Assembly: GCF_026686735.1 (NCBI RefSeq)
Contig: NZ_CP113432.1
Location: 4,453,001-4,517,000 of the forward strand
Length of the DNA: 64,000 nt
Direction of reading: 5' to 3'
Source: Pseudomonas triclosanedens
GTDB taxonomy: Bacteria > Pseudomonadota > Gammaproteobacteria > Pseudomonadales > Pseudomonadaceae
A program made the position numbers and the translations under genes. Numbering within the stretch: position 1 is the stretch's first letter; the number at the start of each line of letters is the position of its first letter. Positions 25,058-35,962 of the stretch are shown here, piece after piece. The notes beneath the pieces were generated by a model. The model was given only the letters and a program-made list of their open reading frames with translations. It was not told the DNA's origin and searched no databases.

Positions 25058-26017
25058 ATGGACAAGAAACTTCATCAGCCCCTGGGCGGAAACGAAATGC
25101 CGCGATTCGGCGGCATCGCCACCATGATGCGCCTGCCGCATATCCAGTCCCCCGAACAGCTCAACGAGCTGGATGCTGCCTTCGTCGGCGTACCGCTGGA
25201 CATCGGCACCTCCCTTCGCTCGGGCACCCGCTTCGGACCGCGCGAGATCCGCGCCGAATCGGTGATGATTCGTCCGTACAACATGGCCACCGGTGCCGCA
25301 CCGTTCGACTCGCTGAACATCGCCGACATCGGCGACGTGGCGATCAACACCTTCAATCTGCTGGAGGCCGTGCGCATCATCGAGGAGGCGTACGACAAGA
25401 TCCTCGACCACGGCATCGTCCCGCTGACCCTGGGCGGCGACCACACCATCACCCTGCCGATCCTGCGTGCCATCCACAAGAAGCACGGCAAGGTCGGCCT
25501 GGTGCACATCGACGCCCACGCGGACGTCAATGATCACATGTTCGGCGAGAAGATCGCCCACGGCACCACCTTCCGCCGCGCAGTGGAAGAGGGCCTGCTG
25601 GACTGCGACCGCGTGGTGCAGATCGGCCTGCGCGCCCAGGGCTATACCGCCGAAGACTTCAACTGGAGCCGCAAGCAGGGCTTCCGCGTAGTACAGGCCG
25701 AAGAGTGCTGGCACAAATCGCTGGAACCGCTGATGGCCGAAGTCCGCGAGAAAGTCGGCGGCGGCCCGGTTTACCTGTCCTTCGACATCGACGGCATCGA
25801 CCCGGCCTGGGCGCCCGGCACCGGCACCCCCGAAATCGGCGGCCTGACCACCATCCAGGCGATGGAAATCGTGCGCGGCTGCCAGGGCCTGGACATCATC
25901 GGCTGCGACCTGGTGGAAGTTTCCCCGCCTTATGACACCACCGGCAACACCTCGCTGCTCGGCGCCAATCTGCTGTACGAAATGCTCTGCATCCTCCCGG
26001 GCGTAGAGCGCCGCTGA
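25058..26017 (+). CDS. gbuA: Guanidinobutyrase GbuA
   Basis: Ureohydrolase hydrolysing 4-guanidinobutyrate to 4-aminobutyrate and urea, in arginine and agmatine catabolism. It is 319 residues. The binuclear Mn ligands are His129 (GGDHT), Asp152/His154/Asp156 (DAHAD) and Asp243/Asp245 (SFDIDGIDP). The N-terminus MDKKLHQPLGGNEMPRFGGIATMMRLP is typical of GbuA rather than agmatinase SpeB. It is the first gene of a likely five-gene unit up to 31188. Confidence 0.96.
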   Translation: MDKKLHQPLGGNEMPRFGGIATMMRLPHIQSPEQLNELDAAFVGVPLDIGTSLRSGTRFGPREIRAESVMIRPYNMATGAAPFDSLNIADIGDVAINTFNLLEAVRIIEEAYDKILDHGIVPLTLGGDHTITLPILRAIHKKHGKVGLVHIDAHADVNDHMFGEKIAHGTTFRRAVEEGLLDCDRVVQIGLRAQGYTAEDFNWSRKQGFRVVQAEECWHKSLEPLMAEVREKVGGGPVYLSFDIDGIDPAWAPGTGTPEIGGLTTIQAMEIVRGCQGLDIIGCDLVEVSPPYDTTGNTSLLGANLLYEMLCILPGVERR

Positions 26018-26033
26018 GCGCACGAGCAAAAAC

Positions 26034-26444
26034 ATGAATAACGACGCCTGCGTAGCACAGGTGCTGGAGGCTGCCCGCGTTCTCGTGGCAGCCTTCGCGC
26101 GCACCGACACCGAAGCCTACTTCGCTGCCTTCAGCGAAGACGCCAGCTTCATCTTCCATACCTGGCCGCAGCCGCTGCTCTCGCGCGCGGCGTACCGCGA
26201 GGTGTGGGAAGGCTGGCTGCGTGACGATGGCTTCGAAGTCCTTGACTGCCAATCGAGCAACACCTTTGTGAGCCTGCAGAGTGACGATGTGGCGGTGTTC
26301 TGCCACGACGTCGCCACGCGGCTGCGCATCCAGGGAGAGGAAAGCCTGAACCACGAACGGGAGACCATCATCTTCCGCCGTGATCCGAAACAGGGCCGCT
26401 GGCTGGCCACGCACGAGCACCTGTCACCGTCTCCGACGCCATAA
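26034..26444 (+). CDS. SnoaL/NTF2-like protein of the gbu operon
   Basis: 136-residue NTF2-fold protein, PA1420-like, starting MNNDACVAQVLEAARVLVAAF. The cone-fold features are an N-terminal helix pair (RTDTEAYFAAFSEDASFIFHTWPQPLLSRAAYREVWEGW) and a C-terminal strand with WLATHEHLSPSP. It lies 16 bp after gbuA and 25 bp before the transporter gene, so it is co-transcribed. Its biochemical role is unknown; family members are small-molecule isomerases, hydrolases or binding proteins. Confidence 0.8.
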   Translation: MNNDACVAQVLEAARVLVAAFARTDTEAYFAAFSEDASFIFHTWPQPLLSRAAYREVWEGWLRDDGFEVLDCQSSNTFVSLQSDDVAVFCHDVATRLRIQGEESLNHERETIIFRRDPKQGRWLATHEHLSPSPTP

Positions 26445-26469
26445 AGACAGGGCTCCCCGGGAGGAAGTC

Positions 26470-27984
26470 ATGGATAACAAGAACAACGCACACGCAATTA
26501 CAACGATCGAGACATTCGGGGTCGAGCAGATCCCTGATAACGAACGTAACGCCACGCCCACCGACCTGTTCCGCATGATTTTCGGCGGCGCCAACACTTT
26601 CGCCACAGCGGTGCTGGGCAGCTTCCCGGTTCTGTTCGGGCTGTCGTTCCAGGCCGGCGTCTGGGCCATCGTCCTCGGCGTGCTGGTCGGCTCGCTGATC
26701 CTCGCCCCGATGAGCCTGTTCGGTCCGCTCAACGGCACCAACAACGCAGTTTCATCCGGCGCCCACTTTGGCGTACACGGGCGGATCGTCGGTTCGTTCC
26801 TGTCGCTGCTCACCGCCGTGGCGTTCTTCTCGCTCTCCGTGTGGAGTTCGGGGGATGCGCTGATCGGCGGCGCCAAGCGCCTGTTCGACCTGCCGGAGAC
26901 CGACCTTACCCTGGGCCTGGCCTATGGCCTGTTCGCCGTGCTGGTGCTGATCGTCTGCATCTACGGCTTCCGCTTCATGCTGATGGTGAACAAGATCGCC
27001 GTGTGGGCCGCGAGCCTGCTGTTCCTGCTCGGCCTGTTCGCCTTCGCAGGTCCGTTCGACGCCAGCTACGCCGGCACCGTGCAGATGGGTAGCGAAGGCT
27101 TCTGGGCCGCCTTCATCGGCGCCGCCCTGCTGGCCATGAGCAACCCGGTATCGTTCGGCGCCTTCCTCGGTGACTGGGCTCGCTACATTCCGCGCCAGAC
27201 CTCGCAGAAGCGCATCATGCTGGCGGTGATCTGCGCCCAGTTGGCCACCCTGATCCCGTTCCTGTTCGGCCTGGCCACCGCAACCATCGTCGCGGTCAGC
27301 GCCCCGGACTACATCACCCAGAACAACTACGTCGGCGGCCTGCTGGCGGTATCGCCGAGCTGGTTCTTCCTGCCGGTGTGCCTGATCGCGGTGATCGGCG
27401 GCATGTCCACCGGCACCACCTCGCTGTACGGCACCGGCCTGGACATGTCCAGCGTGTTCCCGCGTCTGCTCAACCGCGTGCAGGCCACCCTGCTGATCGG
27501 CCTGCTGTCCATCGCCTTCATCTTCATCGGCCGCTTCGCCGCTAACCTGGTACAGAGCGTGTCCACCTTCGCCGTGCTGATCATCACCTGTACCAGCCCC
27601 TGGATGGTGATCATGATCCTCGGCCTGGTCATCCGCCGTGGCTTCTACCACGCCGACGACCTGCAGGTGTTCACCCGCGGGCTGAAGGGCGGCGCCTACT
27701 GGTTCCACAATGGATGGAACTGGCGCGGCCTGGGTGCATGGATCCCGAGCGCGGCCCTGGGCCTGTGCTTCGTCAACCTGCCAGGCCAGTTCGTCGGCCC
27801 TCTCGGCAACCTGGCCGGCGGCATCGACATCAGCCTGCCGATCACCCTCGGTACCGCCGCGCTGCTGTACGTGACTCTGCTGATGCTGTTCCCGGAACCG
27901 GCGGGCGTCTACGGCCCCAAAGGCCCGCGCTGGGTCGGCAGCCACGATCGTCCGCTACAGGGCATCAGCGAACCCGCAGCCTGA
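26470..27984 (+). CDS. NCS1-family transporter (PA1419-like)
   Basis: Inner-membrane permease of 504 residues in the nucleobase:cation symporter-1 family. A cytoplasmic leader (MDNKNNAHAITTIETFGVEQIPDNERNATPTDLFRMIFGGANTFATAVLG) precedes about twelve hydrophobic segments. The start has a GGGAGGAAG site; an earlier in-frame Met lies inside the NTF2-like gene and is rejected. Position between gbuA and an SSS transporter suggests uptake of 4-guanidinobutyrate or a related compound. NCS1 members also carry cytosine, allantoin or hydantoins, so the substrate is open. Confidence 0.88.
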   Translation: MDNKNNAHAITTIETFGVEQIPDNERNATPTDLFRMIFGGANTFATAVLGSFPVLFGLSFQAGVWAIVLGVLVGSLILAPMSLFGPLNGTNNAVSSGAHFGVHGRIVGSFLSLLTAVAFFSLSVWSSGDALIGGAKRLFDLPETDLTLGLAYGLFAVLVLIVCIYGFRFMLMVNKIAVWAASLLFLLGLFAFAGPFDASYAGTVQMGSEGFWAAFIGAALLAMSNPVSFGAFLGDWARYIPRQTSQKRIMLAVICAQLATLIPFLFGLATATIVAVSAPDYITQNNYVGGLLAVSPSWFFLPVCLIAVIGGMSTGTTSLYGTGLDMSSVFPRLLNRVQATLLIGLLSIAFIFIGRFAANLVQSVSTFAVLIITCTSPWMVIMILGLVIRRGFYHADDLQVFTRGLKGGAYWFHNGWNWRGLGAWIPSAALGLCFVNLPGQFVGPLGNLAGGIDISLPITLGTAALLYVTLLMLFPEPAGVYGPKGPRWVGSHDRPLQGISEPAA

Positions 27985-28034
27985 TCCACTCGCCTGCCTG
28001 AAGGCGAAGCAATCCCTGCAATACCCCTGGACAC

Positions 28035-28062
28035 CATCGGACCGGTTGCCACCGGTCCGATG
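28035..28062 (+). other. Perfect 12-bp stem between the two gbu transporters
   Basis: CATCGGACCGGT-TGCC-ACCGGTCCGATG, a perfect hairpin 50 bp after the NCS1 gene, without a T-run. It probably protects the 3' end of the upstream message or partly attenuates transcription, allowing different levels of the two transporters. Confidence 0.55.
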
Positions 28063-28121
28063 ACCCACCGCGCGCCACAAGCGTGCGGCAACAATGACAA
28101 AGCAAGCGTGAGGAGCCGATC

Positions 28122-29501
28122 ATGGCCTTGGATATATTCGTTGTTCTGATCTATGCCGCCGGCATGCTGGTCCTGGGCTGGTACGGCATGCGCCGGGCCA
28201 AGACCCACGAGGAATTCCTGGTGGCAGGTCGCAACCTCGGCCCGTCGTTCTACATGGGCACGATGGCAGCCACCGTCCTGGGCGGTGCGTCCACCGTCGG
28301 CACTGTACGCCTGGGCTATGTCCACGGCATTTCCGGTTTCTGGCTGTGCGCCGCGCTCGGTGCCGGCATCATCGCCCTCAACCTGTTCCTGGCCAAGCCG
28401 CTGCTTAAGCTGCGCATTTTCACCGTCACGCAAGTGCTGGAGCGCCGCTACAACCCGATGGCCCGCCAGGCTTCCGCGGTGATCATGTTCGCCTACGCGC
28501 TGATGATCGGCGTGGTTTCCACCCTGGCCATCGGCACCGTCATGCAGGTGCTGTTCGGCCTGCCGTTCTGGGTTTCGGTCCTGCTCGGCGGCGGCGTGGT
28601 CGTGGTGTATTCCACCATCGGCGGCATGTGGTCGCTGACCCTCACCGACATCGTGCAGTTCATCATCAAGACCGTCGGCCTGATGTTCATCCTGCTGCCG
28701 ATCTGCCTGTACCGCGTGGGCGGCTGGGATGAGCTGGTGGCCAAGCTGCCGGCCAGTGCCTTCAGCTTCCACACCATCGGCTACGACACCATCATCACCT
28801 ACTTCCTGATCTACTTCTTCGGCATCCTGATCGGCCAGGACATCTGGCAGCGTGTGTTCACCGCGCGTAACGAAAACGTCGCCAAGTACGCCGGCACCAC
28901 CGCGGGCATCTACTGCGTGATCTACGGTCTGGTCGGCGCACTGATCGGCATGTGTGCCAAGGTGCTGCTGCCCGACCTGGACAACGTCAACAACGCCTTC
29001 GCCGCCATCGTTCAGTCCGCCCTGCCCGACGGCATACGCGGCCTGGTGATCGCCGCTGCCCTGGCCGCGATGATGTCCACCGCCAGCGCCGGCCTGCTCG
29101 CCGCCTCCACCACCATCACCGAAGACCTGCTGCCCAAGCTGCGTGGCGGCAGGGAGTCCAGCCTGGGCATGAGCCGCCTGTTCACAGCCCTGACCGGCCT
29201 GCTGGTGCTGATCATCGCCCTGGTCGTCAACGACGTGATCAGCGCCCTGACCCTGGCCTACAACCTGCTGGTGGGCGGCATGCTGATCCCGCTGATCGGT
29301 GCCATCTACTGGAAGCGCGCCACTACCGCCGGCGCCATCACCAGCATGGCCCTGGGCTTCATCACCGCACTGGTGTTCATGCTCAAGGACGGCTTCGACG
29401 CCAACACCCCGATCTACTACAGCCTGGCCATCGGCCTGGTGAGCTTCGTCGCCGTCAGCCTGCTGTCGCGCCGCCCGGCGACCGCCGCCAGCGTCGCCTG
29501 A
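28122..29501 (+). CDS. Sodium:solute symporter family protein (PA1418-like)
   Basis: Inner-membrane SSS-family transporter of 459 residues with about 12-13 hydrophobic segments. Family marks are YGMRRAKTHEEFLVAGRNLGPSFYMGTMAATVLGGASTVGT at the first helices and the Na+-binding-region stretch ALAAMMSTASAGLLAASTTITEDLLP near residues 316-341. GAGGAG lies before the ATG. It is the second transporter of the gbu locus; guanidinobutyrate uptake is likely from context but not proven by sequence. Confidence 0.9.
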   Translation: MALDIFVVLIYAAGMLVLGWYGMRRAKTHEEFLVAGRNLGPSFYMGTMAATVLGGASTVGTVRLGYVHGISGFWLCAALGAGIIALNLFLAKPLLKLRIFTVTQVLERRYNPMARQASAVIMFAYALMIGVVSTLAIGTVMQVLFGLPFWVSVLLGGGVVVVYSTIGGMWSLTLTDIVQFIIKTVGLMFILLPICLYRVGGWDELVAKLPASAFSFHTIGYDTIITYFLIYFFGILIGQDIWQRVFTARNENVAKYAGTTAGIYCVIYGLVGALIGMCAKVLLPDLDNVNNAFAAIVQSALPDGIRGLVIAAALAAMMSTASAGLLAASTTITEDLLPKLRGGRESSLGMSRLFTALTGLLVLIIALVVNDVISALTLAYNLLVGGMLIPLIGAIYWKRATTAGAITSMALGFITALVFMLKDGFDANTPIYYSLAIGLVSFVAVSLLSRRPATAASVA

Positions 29502-29522
29502 CTGCGAAGCAATCGATAAAAA

Positions 29523-29556
29523 GGGGCGCGGCGAGTCGATCACCGCGCCCCCTTTC
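29523..29556 (+). terminator. Terminator-like hairpin after the SSS gene
   Basis: GGGGCGCGG/CCGCGCCCC stem with an 11-nt loop, followed by CTTTCATTT, 20 bp after the stop. It separates the transporter from the ThDP enzyme gene, probably with partial read-through. Confidence 0.65.
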
Positions 29557-29586
29557 ATTTCCCACCCTGAATCCAAGGAAACTGCC

Positions 29587-31188
29587 ATGACCACCTGCGG
29601 CGAATTCCTCGTCAAGCAACTCGAAGCCTGGGGCGTCGACACCGTATTCGGCATTCCCGGCGTACACACCGTCGAGCTCTATCGTGGCCTGCCCCACAGC
29701 GGCATCCGCCACATCACCCCGCGCCACGAACAGGGCGCCGGCTTCATGGCCGACGGCTACGCTCGCGTCACCGGCAAGCCGGGCGTGTGCTTCATCATCA
29801 CCGGCCCAGGCATGACCAACATCCTCACCGCGATGGGCCAGGCCTACGCCGACTCGATCCCCATGCTGGTGATTTCGAGCGTCAACGAGCGCTCGCGCCT
29901 GGCCCACGGCAACGGCTACCTGCACGAGCTACCCAACCAGCGCGCCATGACTGCCGGCGTCACCGCCTTCAGCCACACCCTGATGAGCGTCGAGGAACTC
30001 CCGGCCGTGCTGGCCCGTGCCTTCGCCGTGTTCGACAGCGAACGCCCGCGCCCGGTACACATCGAACTGCCGCTGGACATCATCACAGCCCCCGCCGGGC
30101 ACATGCAGGTGCAGCCGCGCGTGCAGCTGGCGCGCCCCGCTCCCGCGCGCTCGCCGCTGCACGAAGCCGCCGCCAGGCTGGCCAAGGCCCGCAATCCGCT
30201 GCTGCTGCTCGGTGGTGGTTGCGTCGAAGCCCAGGCCGAAGCCCGCGTACTGGCCATCGCCCTGGACGCGCCCACCGCGCTCACCATCAACGCCAAGGGC
30301 CTGCTGCAGCCCGACCATCCACTGCTGGTCGGCAGCAACCAGTCGCTGATTCCGGTCCGCGAACTGGCGCAGGAAGCCGACGTGGTGCTGGCCATCGGCA
30401 CCGAGCTGGGCGAGACCGACTACGACGTGGTGTTCGACGGCAACTTCAAGATCGGCGGCGAGCTGATCCGCATCGACATCGACCCACAGCAGCTGATGCG
30501 CAACTTCGCCCCGAGCATCGCCATCCAGGCAGACGCCCGCACCGCCATGCGCGCCCTGCTGGAACTGCTGCCGGCCCGCCAGGCCGATGCCGCCAGCCCC
30601 GGTGCCCAGCGCGCGGCCAGGGTACGGGCGCAACTGGCCGAAGACTTCAGCGGCTGGGCGCACTACCGCACCCTGTTCGACAAGATCCTCGAAGTCCTGC
30701 CCGATGCGCGCTTCGTCGGCGACTCGACCCAGACCGTCTACAGCGGCAACCACCTGGTGGAGCTGGACGGCGGCCGCCGCTGGTTCAACGCCTCCACCGG
30801 CTACGGCACCCTGGGCTACGGCCTGCCGGCAGCCATCGGCGCCAAGCTCGGCGAACCGGGCCGCCCGGTTATCAGCCTGATGGGCGACGGTGGTCTGCAG
30901 TTCACCATGACCGAGCTGGCCAGCGCCGTGGAAGCCAAGGTGGGGATCGTCGTATTGCTGTGGAACAACCACGGCTACGGCGAGATCAAGCGCTACATGG
31001 AGCGCCGCGACATCACCCCGCTGGGCGTGGACATCTACACCCCGGACTTCCTCGCCATCGCCAGGGGCTTCGGCTGCGCCGCGGAACGCGCCCGCGACCA
31101 TGCGCACCTGCAGGAACTGCTGCGCAACGCACCGAGCGATCGCCCGCTGATCGTCGAAGTGATGGAAGCAGCGCCGTTCGTGCCGTGA
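29587..31188 (+). CDS. ThDP-dependent decarboxylase (5-guanidino-2-oxopentanoate decarboxylase type)
   Basis: Acetolactate-synthase-like ThDP enzyme of 533 residues, PA1417-like. The N-terminal catalytic Glu region is HITPRHEQGAGFMADGYARVTGKPGVCFIITGPGMTN, and the ThDP-Mg motif runs from GDGGLQF to LWNNHGYGEIK. Related AruI decarboxylates 2-ketoarginine to 4-guanidinobutyraldehyde, one step before guanidinobutyrate, which fits the gbu neighbourhood. The precise substrate is inferred from context. GGAAACTGCC precedes the ATG. Confidence 0.85.
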   Translation: MTTCGEFLVKQLEAWGVDTVFGIPGVHTVELYRGLPHSGIRHITPRHEQGAGFMADGYARVTGKPGVCFIITGPGMTNILTAMGQAYADSIPMLVISSVNERSRLAHGNGYLHELPNQRAMTAGVTAFSHTLMSVEELPAVLARAFAVFDSERPRPVHIELPLDIITAPAGHMQVQPRVQLARPAPARSPLHEAAARLAKARNPLLLLGGGCVEAQAEARVLAIALDAPTALTINAKGLLQPDHPLLVGSNQSLIPVRELAQEADVVLAIGTELGETDYDVVFDGNFKIGGELIRIDIDPQQLMRNFAPSIAIQADARTAMRALLELLPARQADAASPGAQRAARVRAQLAEDFSGWAHYRTLFDKILEVLPDARFVGDSTQTVYSGNHLVELDGGRRWFNASTGYGTLGYGLPAAIGAKLGEPGRPVISLMGDGGLQFTMTELASAVEAKVGIVVLLWNNHGYGEIKRYMERRDITPLGVDIYTPDFLAIARGFGCAAERARDHAHLQELLRNAPSDRPLIVEVMEAAPFVP

Positions 31189-31244
31189 CGGTGCCCCCAA
31201 ACACGCCGGTACCATAGGCCGTCAGCCAGTGCGCCACGGCAACT

Positions 31245-31272
31245 GGCGGATAATCGCTTGCGGTTATCCGCC
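31245..31272. repeat. Palindromic intergenic repeat (GGCGGATAA type)
   Basis: GGCGGATAA and TTATCCGCC separated by 10 bp, lying in a 286-bp gap after the decarboxylase gene and followed by GCGCCACCCGTAAGGC. The same GGCGGATAA/TTATCCGCC vocabulary occurs in the long palindrome at 460-538. The rest of the gap up to 31474 shows no gene. Confidence 0.55.
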
Positions 31273-31474
31273 CTGCGCCACCCGTAAGGCGGGGCGGTTC
31301 ATCCACGCCCCCGTCCCGCCGCCCAGCCCTCTCCCGCAAGAGCGGGAACCCGCCAGAATCGGGCGGCAGCGCAGCTACCGGCGACGCCGCTTCAATCTTC
31401 CAAGGTTCCGGGCGGTTCCCTCTCCTTCCGGGGGAGGTTAGGGTGGAAGCACTGTCTCCTGCAGGAGCGAAACC

Positions 31475-32200
31475 ATGAAAATCGTCACCCGCGACCGCTG
31501 GTTCGAGATCCGTCACTGCTACGACGGAGTCAGCCTGATCCACGAGCCGTACGTCCGTCCGTTCTATCGCTGCAACATGTGGCACATCCAGGGGCGTGAC
31601 CGCGACGTACTGGTGGACAGCGGCTCGGGCGTGGTCAGCCTGCGCGAACAACTGCCGTGGCTCAGCGAACGCCCGCTGCTCGCGGTAGCCAGCCATACGC
31701 ATTTCGATCACATCGCCGGGCATCACGAGTTCGACGAACGGCTGGTGCACCCCTCCGAAGCCGACGTCCTCGCCTCGCCCGATGGCGAACGTACGCTGGC
31801 TACCGCCTTTCTCGGCGACGAGATGTTCGACGCGCACCCGGACTGCCCGTTGTGCTACGCCGAGTACCGCATCAAGGCCGCACCGGCCACTCGCACCATC
31901 GACGAAGGCGATGTACTCGATCTCGGCGACCGTACCCTGCAGGTGCTGCACACGCCCGGCCATTCGCCCGGAGGCATCAGCCTCTGGGAAGAGCGGACGC
32001 AGACGCTGTTCTCCGGCGACATCATCTACGATGGCCCGCTGATCGAGGATGCCTACCACTCGAACCTCGACGACTACGCCGCCAGCCTCGCGCGCCTGCG
32101 CTCGCTGCCGGTACGCACAGTGCATGGCGGGCACTTCCCCAGTTTCTCCGGGGAACGGCTGAAGACCATGATCGACGACTGGTTCGAGGCCCACGAATGA
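31475..32200 (+). CDS. Metallo-beta-lactamase-fold hydrolase (PA1415-like)
   Basis: 241-residue MBL-fold protein with the full dinuclear zinc motif HTHFDH (His74, His76, Asp78, His79), later TPGHSPGG (His) and SGDIIYDG (Asp), and a final HGGHFPSF. No signal peptide is visible, so it is cytoplasmic. The substrate is unknown; glyoxalase II, lactonase and sulfatase families share this fold. CAGGAG lies before the ATG. It is followed by a terminator. Confidence 0.85.
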   Translation: MKIVTRDRWFEIRHCYDGVSLIHEPYVRPFYRCNMWHIQGRDRDVLVDSGSGVVSLREQLPWLSERPLLAVASHTHFDHIAGHHEFDERLVHPSEADVLASPDGERTLATAFLGDEMFDAHPDCPLCYAEYRIKAAPATRTIDEGDVLDLGDRTLQVLHTPGHSPGGISLWEERTQTLFSGDIIYDGPLIEDAYHSNLDDYAASLARLRSLPVRTVHGGHFPSFSGERLKTMIDDWFEAHE

Positions 32201-32211
32201 CAGGCAAGAAA

Positions 32212-32233
32212 AAACCCGCCATCAGGCGGGTTT
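32212..32233. terminator. Bidirectional terminator between MBL gene and PA1414-like gene
   Basis: AAACCCGCC-ATCA-GGCGGGTTT with A-rich and T-rich flanks (GAAAAAA / TTTCTTCTTT). It serves the convergent genes ending at 32200 and 32259. Confidence 0.85.
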
Positions 32234-32258
32234 CTTCTTTGGGTTGGTGAGGGCGCGG

Positions 32259-32393
32259 TCAGTAGCGACGGCGCTGCTCCATCAGGCGACGCTGCTCGTC
32301 GCTGGGGACAGGGATCGGTTGCAGACGCGGAGGCTCGATCAGGCCAAGCGCGATGCCAAGTTTCCACGCGATGCTGTGCAGCCAGAGTTTCAT
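32259..32393 (-). CDS. Small conserved protein, PA1414-like
   Basis: 44-residue protein (MKLWLHSIAWKLGIALGLIE, then a Pro-rich and Arg-rich tail ending EQRRRY) with a strong AAGGAGG 7 bp before the ATG. Its place directly after the PA1415-like gene matches P. aeruginosa PA1414, a small ORF strongly induced at low oxygen whose 5' leader gives rise to the sRNA SicX. An ANR-type promoter lies upstream here as well. The protein's own function is unknown. The amphipathic N-terminus could be membrane-associated. Confidence 0.7.
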   Translation of the reverse strand: MKLWLHSIAWKLGIALGLIEPPRLQPIPVPSDEQRRLMEQRRRY

Positions 32394-32421
32394 GGAGTGC
32401 CTCCTTGTCGAAATTCGGGTC

Positions 32422-32503
32422 GGGCGGCCCGTTACCACCATGAGCCGCCCTAGGAACAGAGTAGCCCGGCGTCCCACTCTCCGCCCGTGCCACTCGCTCC
32501 TTG
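32422..32503 (-). ncRNA. sicX: Probable SicX-like small RNA in the 5' leader of the PA1414-like gene
   Basis: The predicted start is near 32503, 41 bp from the centre of the ANR box, and the transcript would end at a hairpin GGGCGGC/GCCGCCC (32422-32450) just before the ribosome site of the 44-residue ORF. Synteny with PA1414 and the anaerobic promoter support the call. Ends are estimates, and I did not compare the sequence with SicX itself. Confidence 0.45.
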
Positions 32504-32509
32504 ATACAA

Positions 32510-32551
32510 AGCCTATGCGCTTCATCCCCGGCGCCCGCTGATTTGAATCAA
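32510..32551 (-). promoter_or_regulatory. ANR/FNR-type class II promoter
   Basis: On the minus strand TTGATTCAAATCAG (32538-32551) matches the ANR consensus TTGAT-N4-ATCAA at 9 of 10 defined positions. A -10 element TAGGCT (32510-32515) lies at the spacing expected for an activator centred at -41.5. It drives the PA1414-like gene and its leader RNA, predicting induction at low oxygen. Confidence 0.75.
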
Positions 32552-32567
32552 GAGCGGAACGATTGAC

Positions 32568-33491
32568 CTATCGGCGGCGCAGCGTCTTGCGCACCCACTG
32601 CTCGCTGCTCACCAGGGTGATGCCGATCAGCACCAGCACGGCGCCACCGACGAAGTTCAGGGTCAGCGGCTCGCCCAGGATCACCACGCCGAAGGCGATG
32701 CCGAACATCGGCGTCATGAAGGAAAACACTGCCAGATTCGACGCCAGGTAGCGGCGCAGCAGCCAGAACCAGGTGAAGTAGCTGAAGAACGACACCACCA
32801 GCCCCTGGAACAGCACGCTGCCCACGCCAATGGCGGTGAAACTCACATCGTCGGTCTTGCCCAGCGCCAGCGCCGCGAACGGCAGCAGCAGCGCGGCGGT
32901 GAACAACTGGTAGAACAGCGTCAGGCTCGGCGGCGCCTCGGACAGCCGCGTGGTGCGCACTGCCACCGTGGTCAGCCCCCAGGACAACCCGGCGAGCACG
33001 CCGAAGGCATCACCCAGCAACAGGCGGCTGTCCATGCCGGCGAGGTTGAAACCGCCGCCAAAGCACAGCGCGATGCCGCCGAAGCACACGGCGATGCCCA
33101 GCCACTGTAATGGCCGCAGGCGCTCGCTGGGCAGCAGGAAATGCAGCCCCAGCGCCGAGAAGATCGGCGCCGTGTAGATGAACACCGCCATGTGCGAGGC
33201 CGACGTGTAGACCAGCCCCTGGGCGATGAAGAAGAACTCCGCGGTGAACAGCAGGCCCGCCAGCGCCCCGCCCTTCAGCGTGCCCTGGCGCAGCCCTTCC
33301 CAGCCGCCGCGCCAGCACATCATCAGGCCGACGACCACGGCGGCCACCAGGTTGCGCCCGAACGCCTGCATGATCGGCGCTATATCCGGGGCTGCGAGCT
33401 TCACCATCACCTGTTGGATACCCCAGATCACGCACAGGCCGGTCATGACCTGAATGGCGAAGGCATCGGCGCTCTTGCGCTCGGCGATCAT
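32568..33491 (-). CDS. EamA/DMT-family transporter
   Basis: Inner-membrane drug/metabolite transporter of 307 residues with ten predicted helices in two EamA repeats. The first begins FAIQVMTGLCVIWGIQQVMVKLAAP; the second includes LLLGDAFGVLAGLSWGLTTVAVRTTRL and SFMTPMFGIAFGVVILGEPLTLNFVGGAVLVLIGI. A basic C-terminal tail (RKTLRRR) marks the cytoplasmic end. The substrate is unknown. It is one of three DMT loci in the window and stands alone as a transcription unit. Confidence 0.85.
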   Translation of the reverse strand: MIAERKSADAFAIQVMTGLCVIWGIQQVMVKLAAPDIAPIMQAFGRNLVAAVVVGLMMCWRGGWEGLRQGTLKGGALAGLLFTAEFFFIAQGLVYTSASHMAVFIYTAPIFSALGLHFLLPSERLRPLQWLGIAVCFGGIALCFGGGFNLAGMDSRLLLGDAFGVLAGLSWGLTTVAVRTTRLSEAPPSLTLFYQLFTAALLLPFAALALGKTDDVSFTAIGVGSVLFQGLVVSFFSYFTWFWLLRRYLASNLAVFSFMTPMFGIAFGVVILGEPLTLNFVGGAVLVLIGITLVSSEQWVRKTLRRR

Positions 33492-33561
33492 TGGCGCCCC
33501 CCGGGTACAAGGAGCGATACGGGATAGACGGGTTCCAGGCGGGTCATGGCTGGCTCGGCAG

Positions 33562-33616
33562 AAAAAGGGGCCCCAAAAGACGATCGGCGGGCCTCGAAAC
33601 AGAAGGTCCGCCGATC
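33562..33616 (-). terminator. Terminator region after the polyamine-binding-protein gene
   Basis: On the minus strand GATCGGCGG/CCGCCGATC (33582-33616 span) is followed by GTCTTTT, then by GGGGCCCC and TTTTTC. It lies about 60 bp beyond the stop at 33679. Confidence 0.65.
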
Positions 33617-33678
33617 ATGCCAGTTCGCGGCGGCCGGCCGCCAACGGAAATCCGCCATTCAGCCAGCCACGGGCGACA

Positions 33679-35962
<2,284 letters not shown>

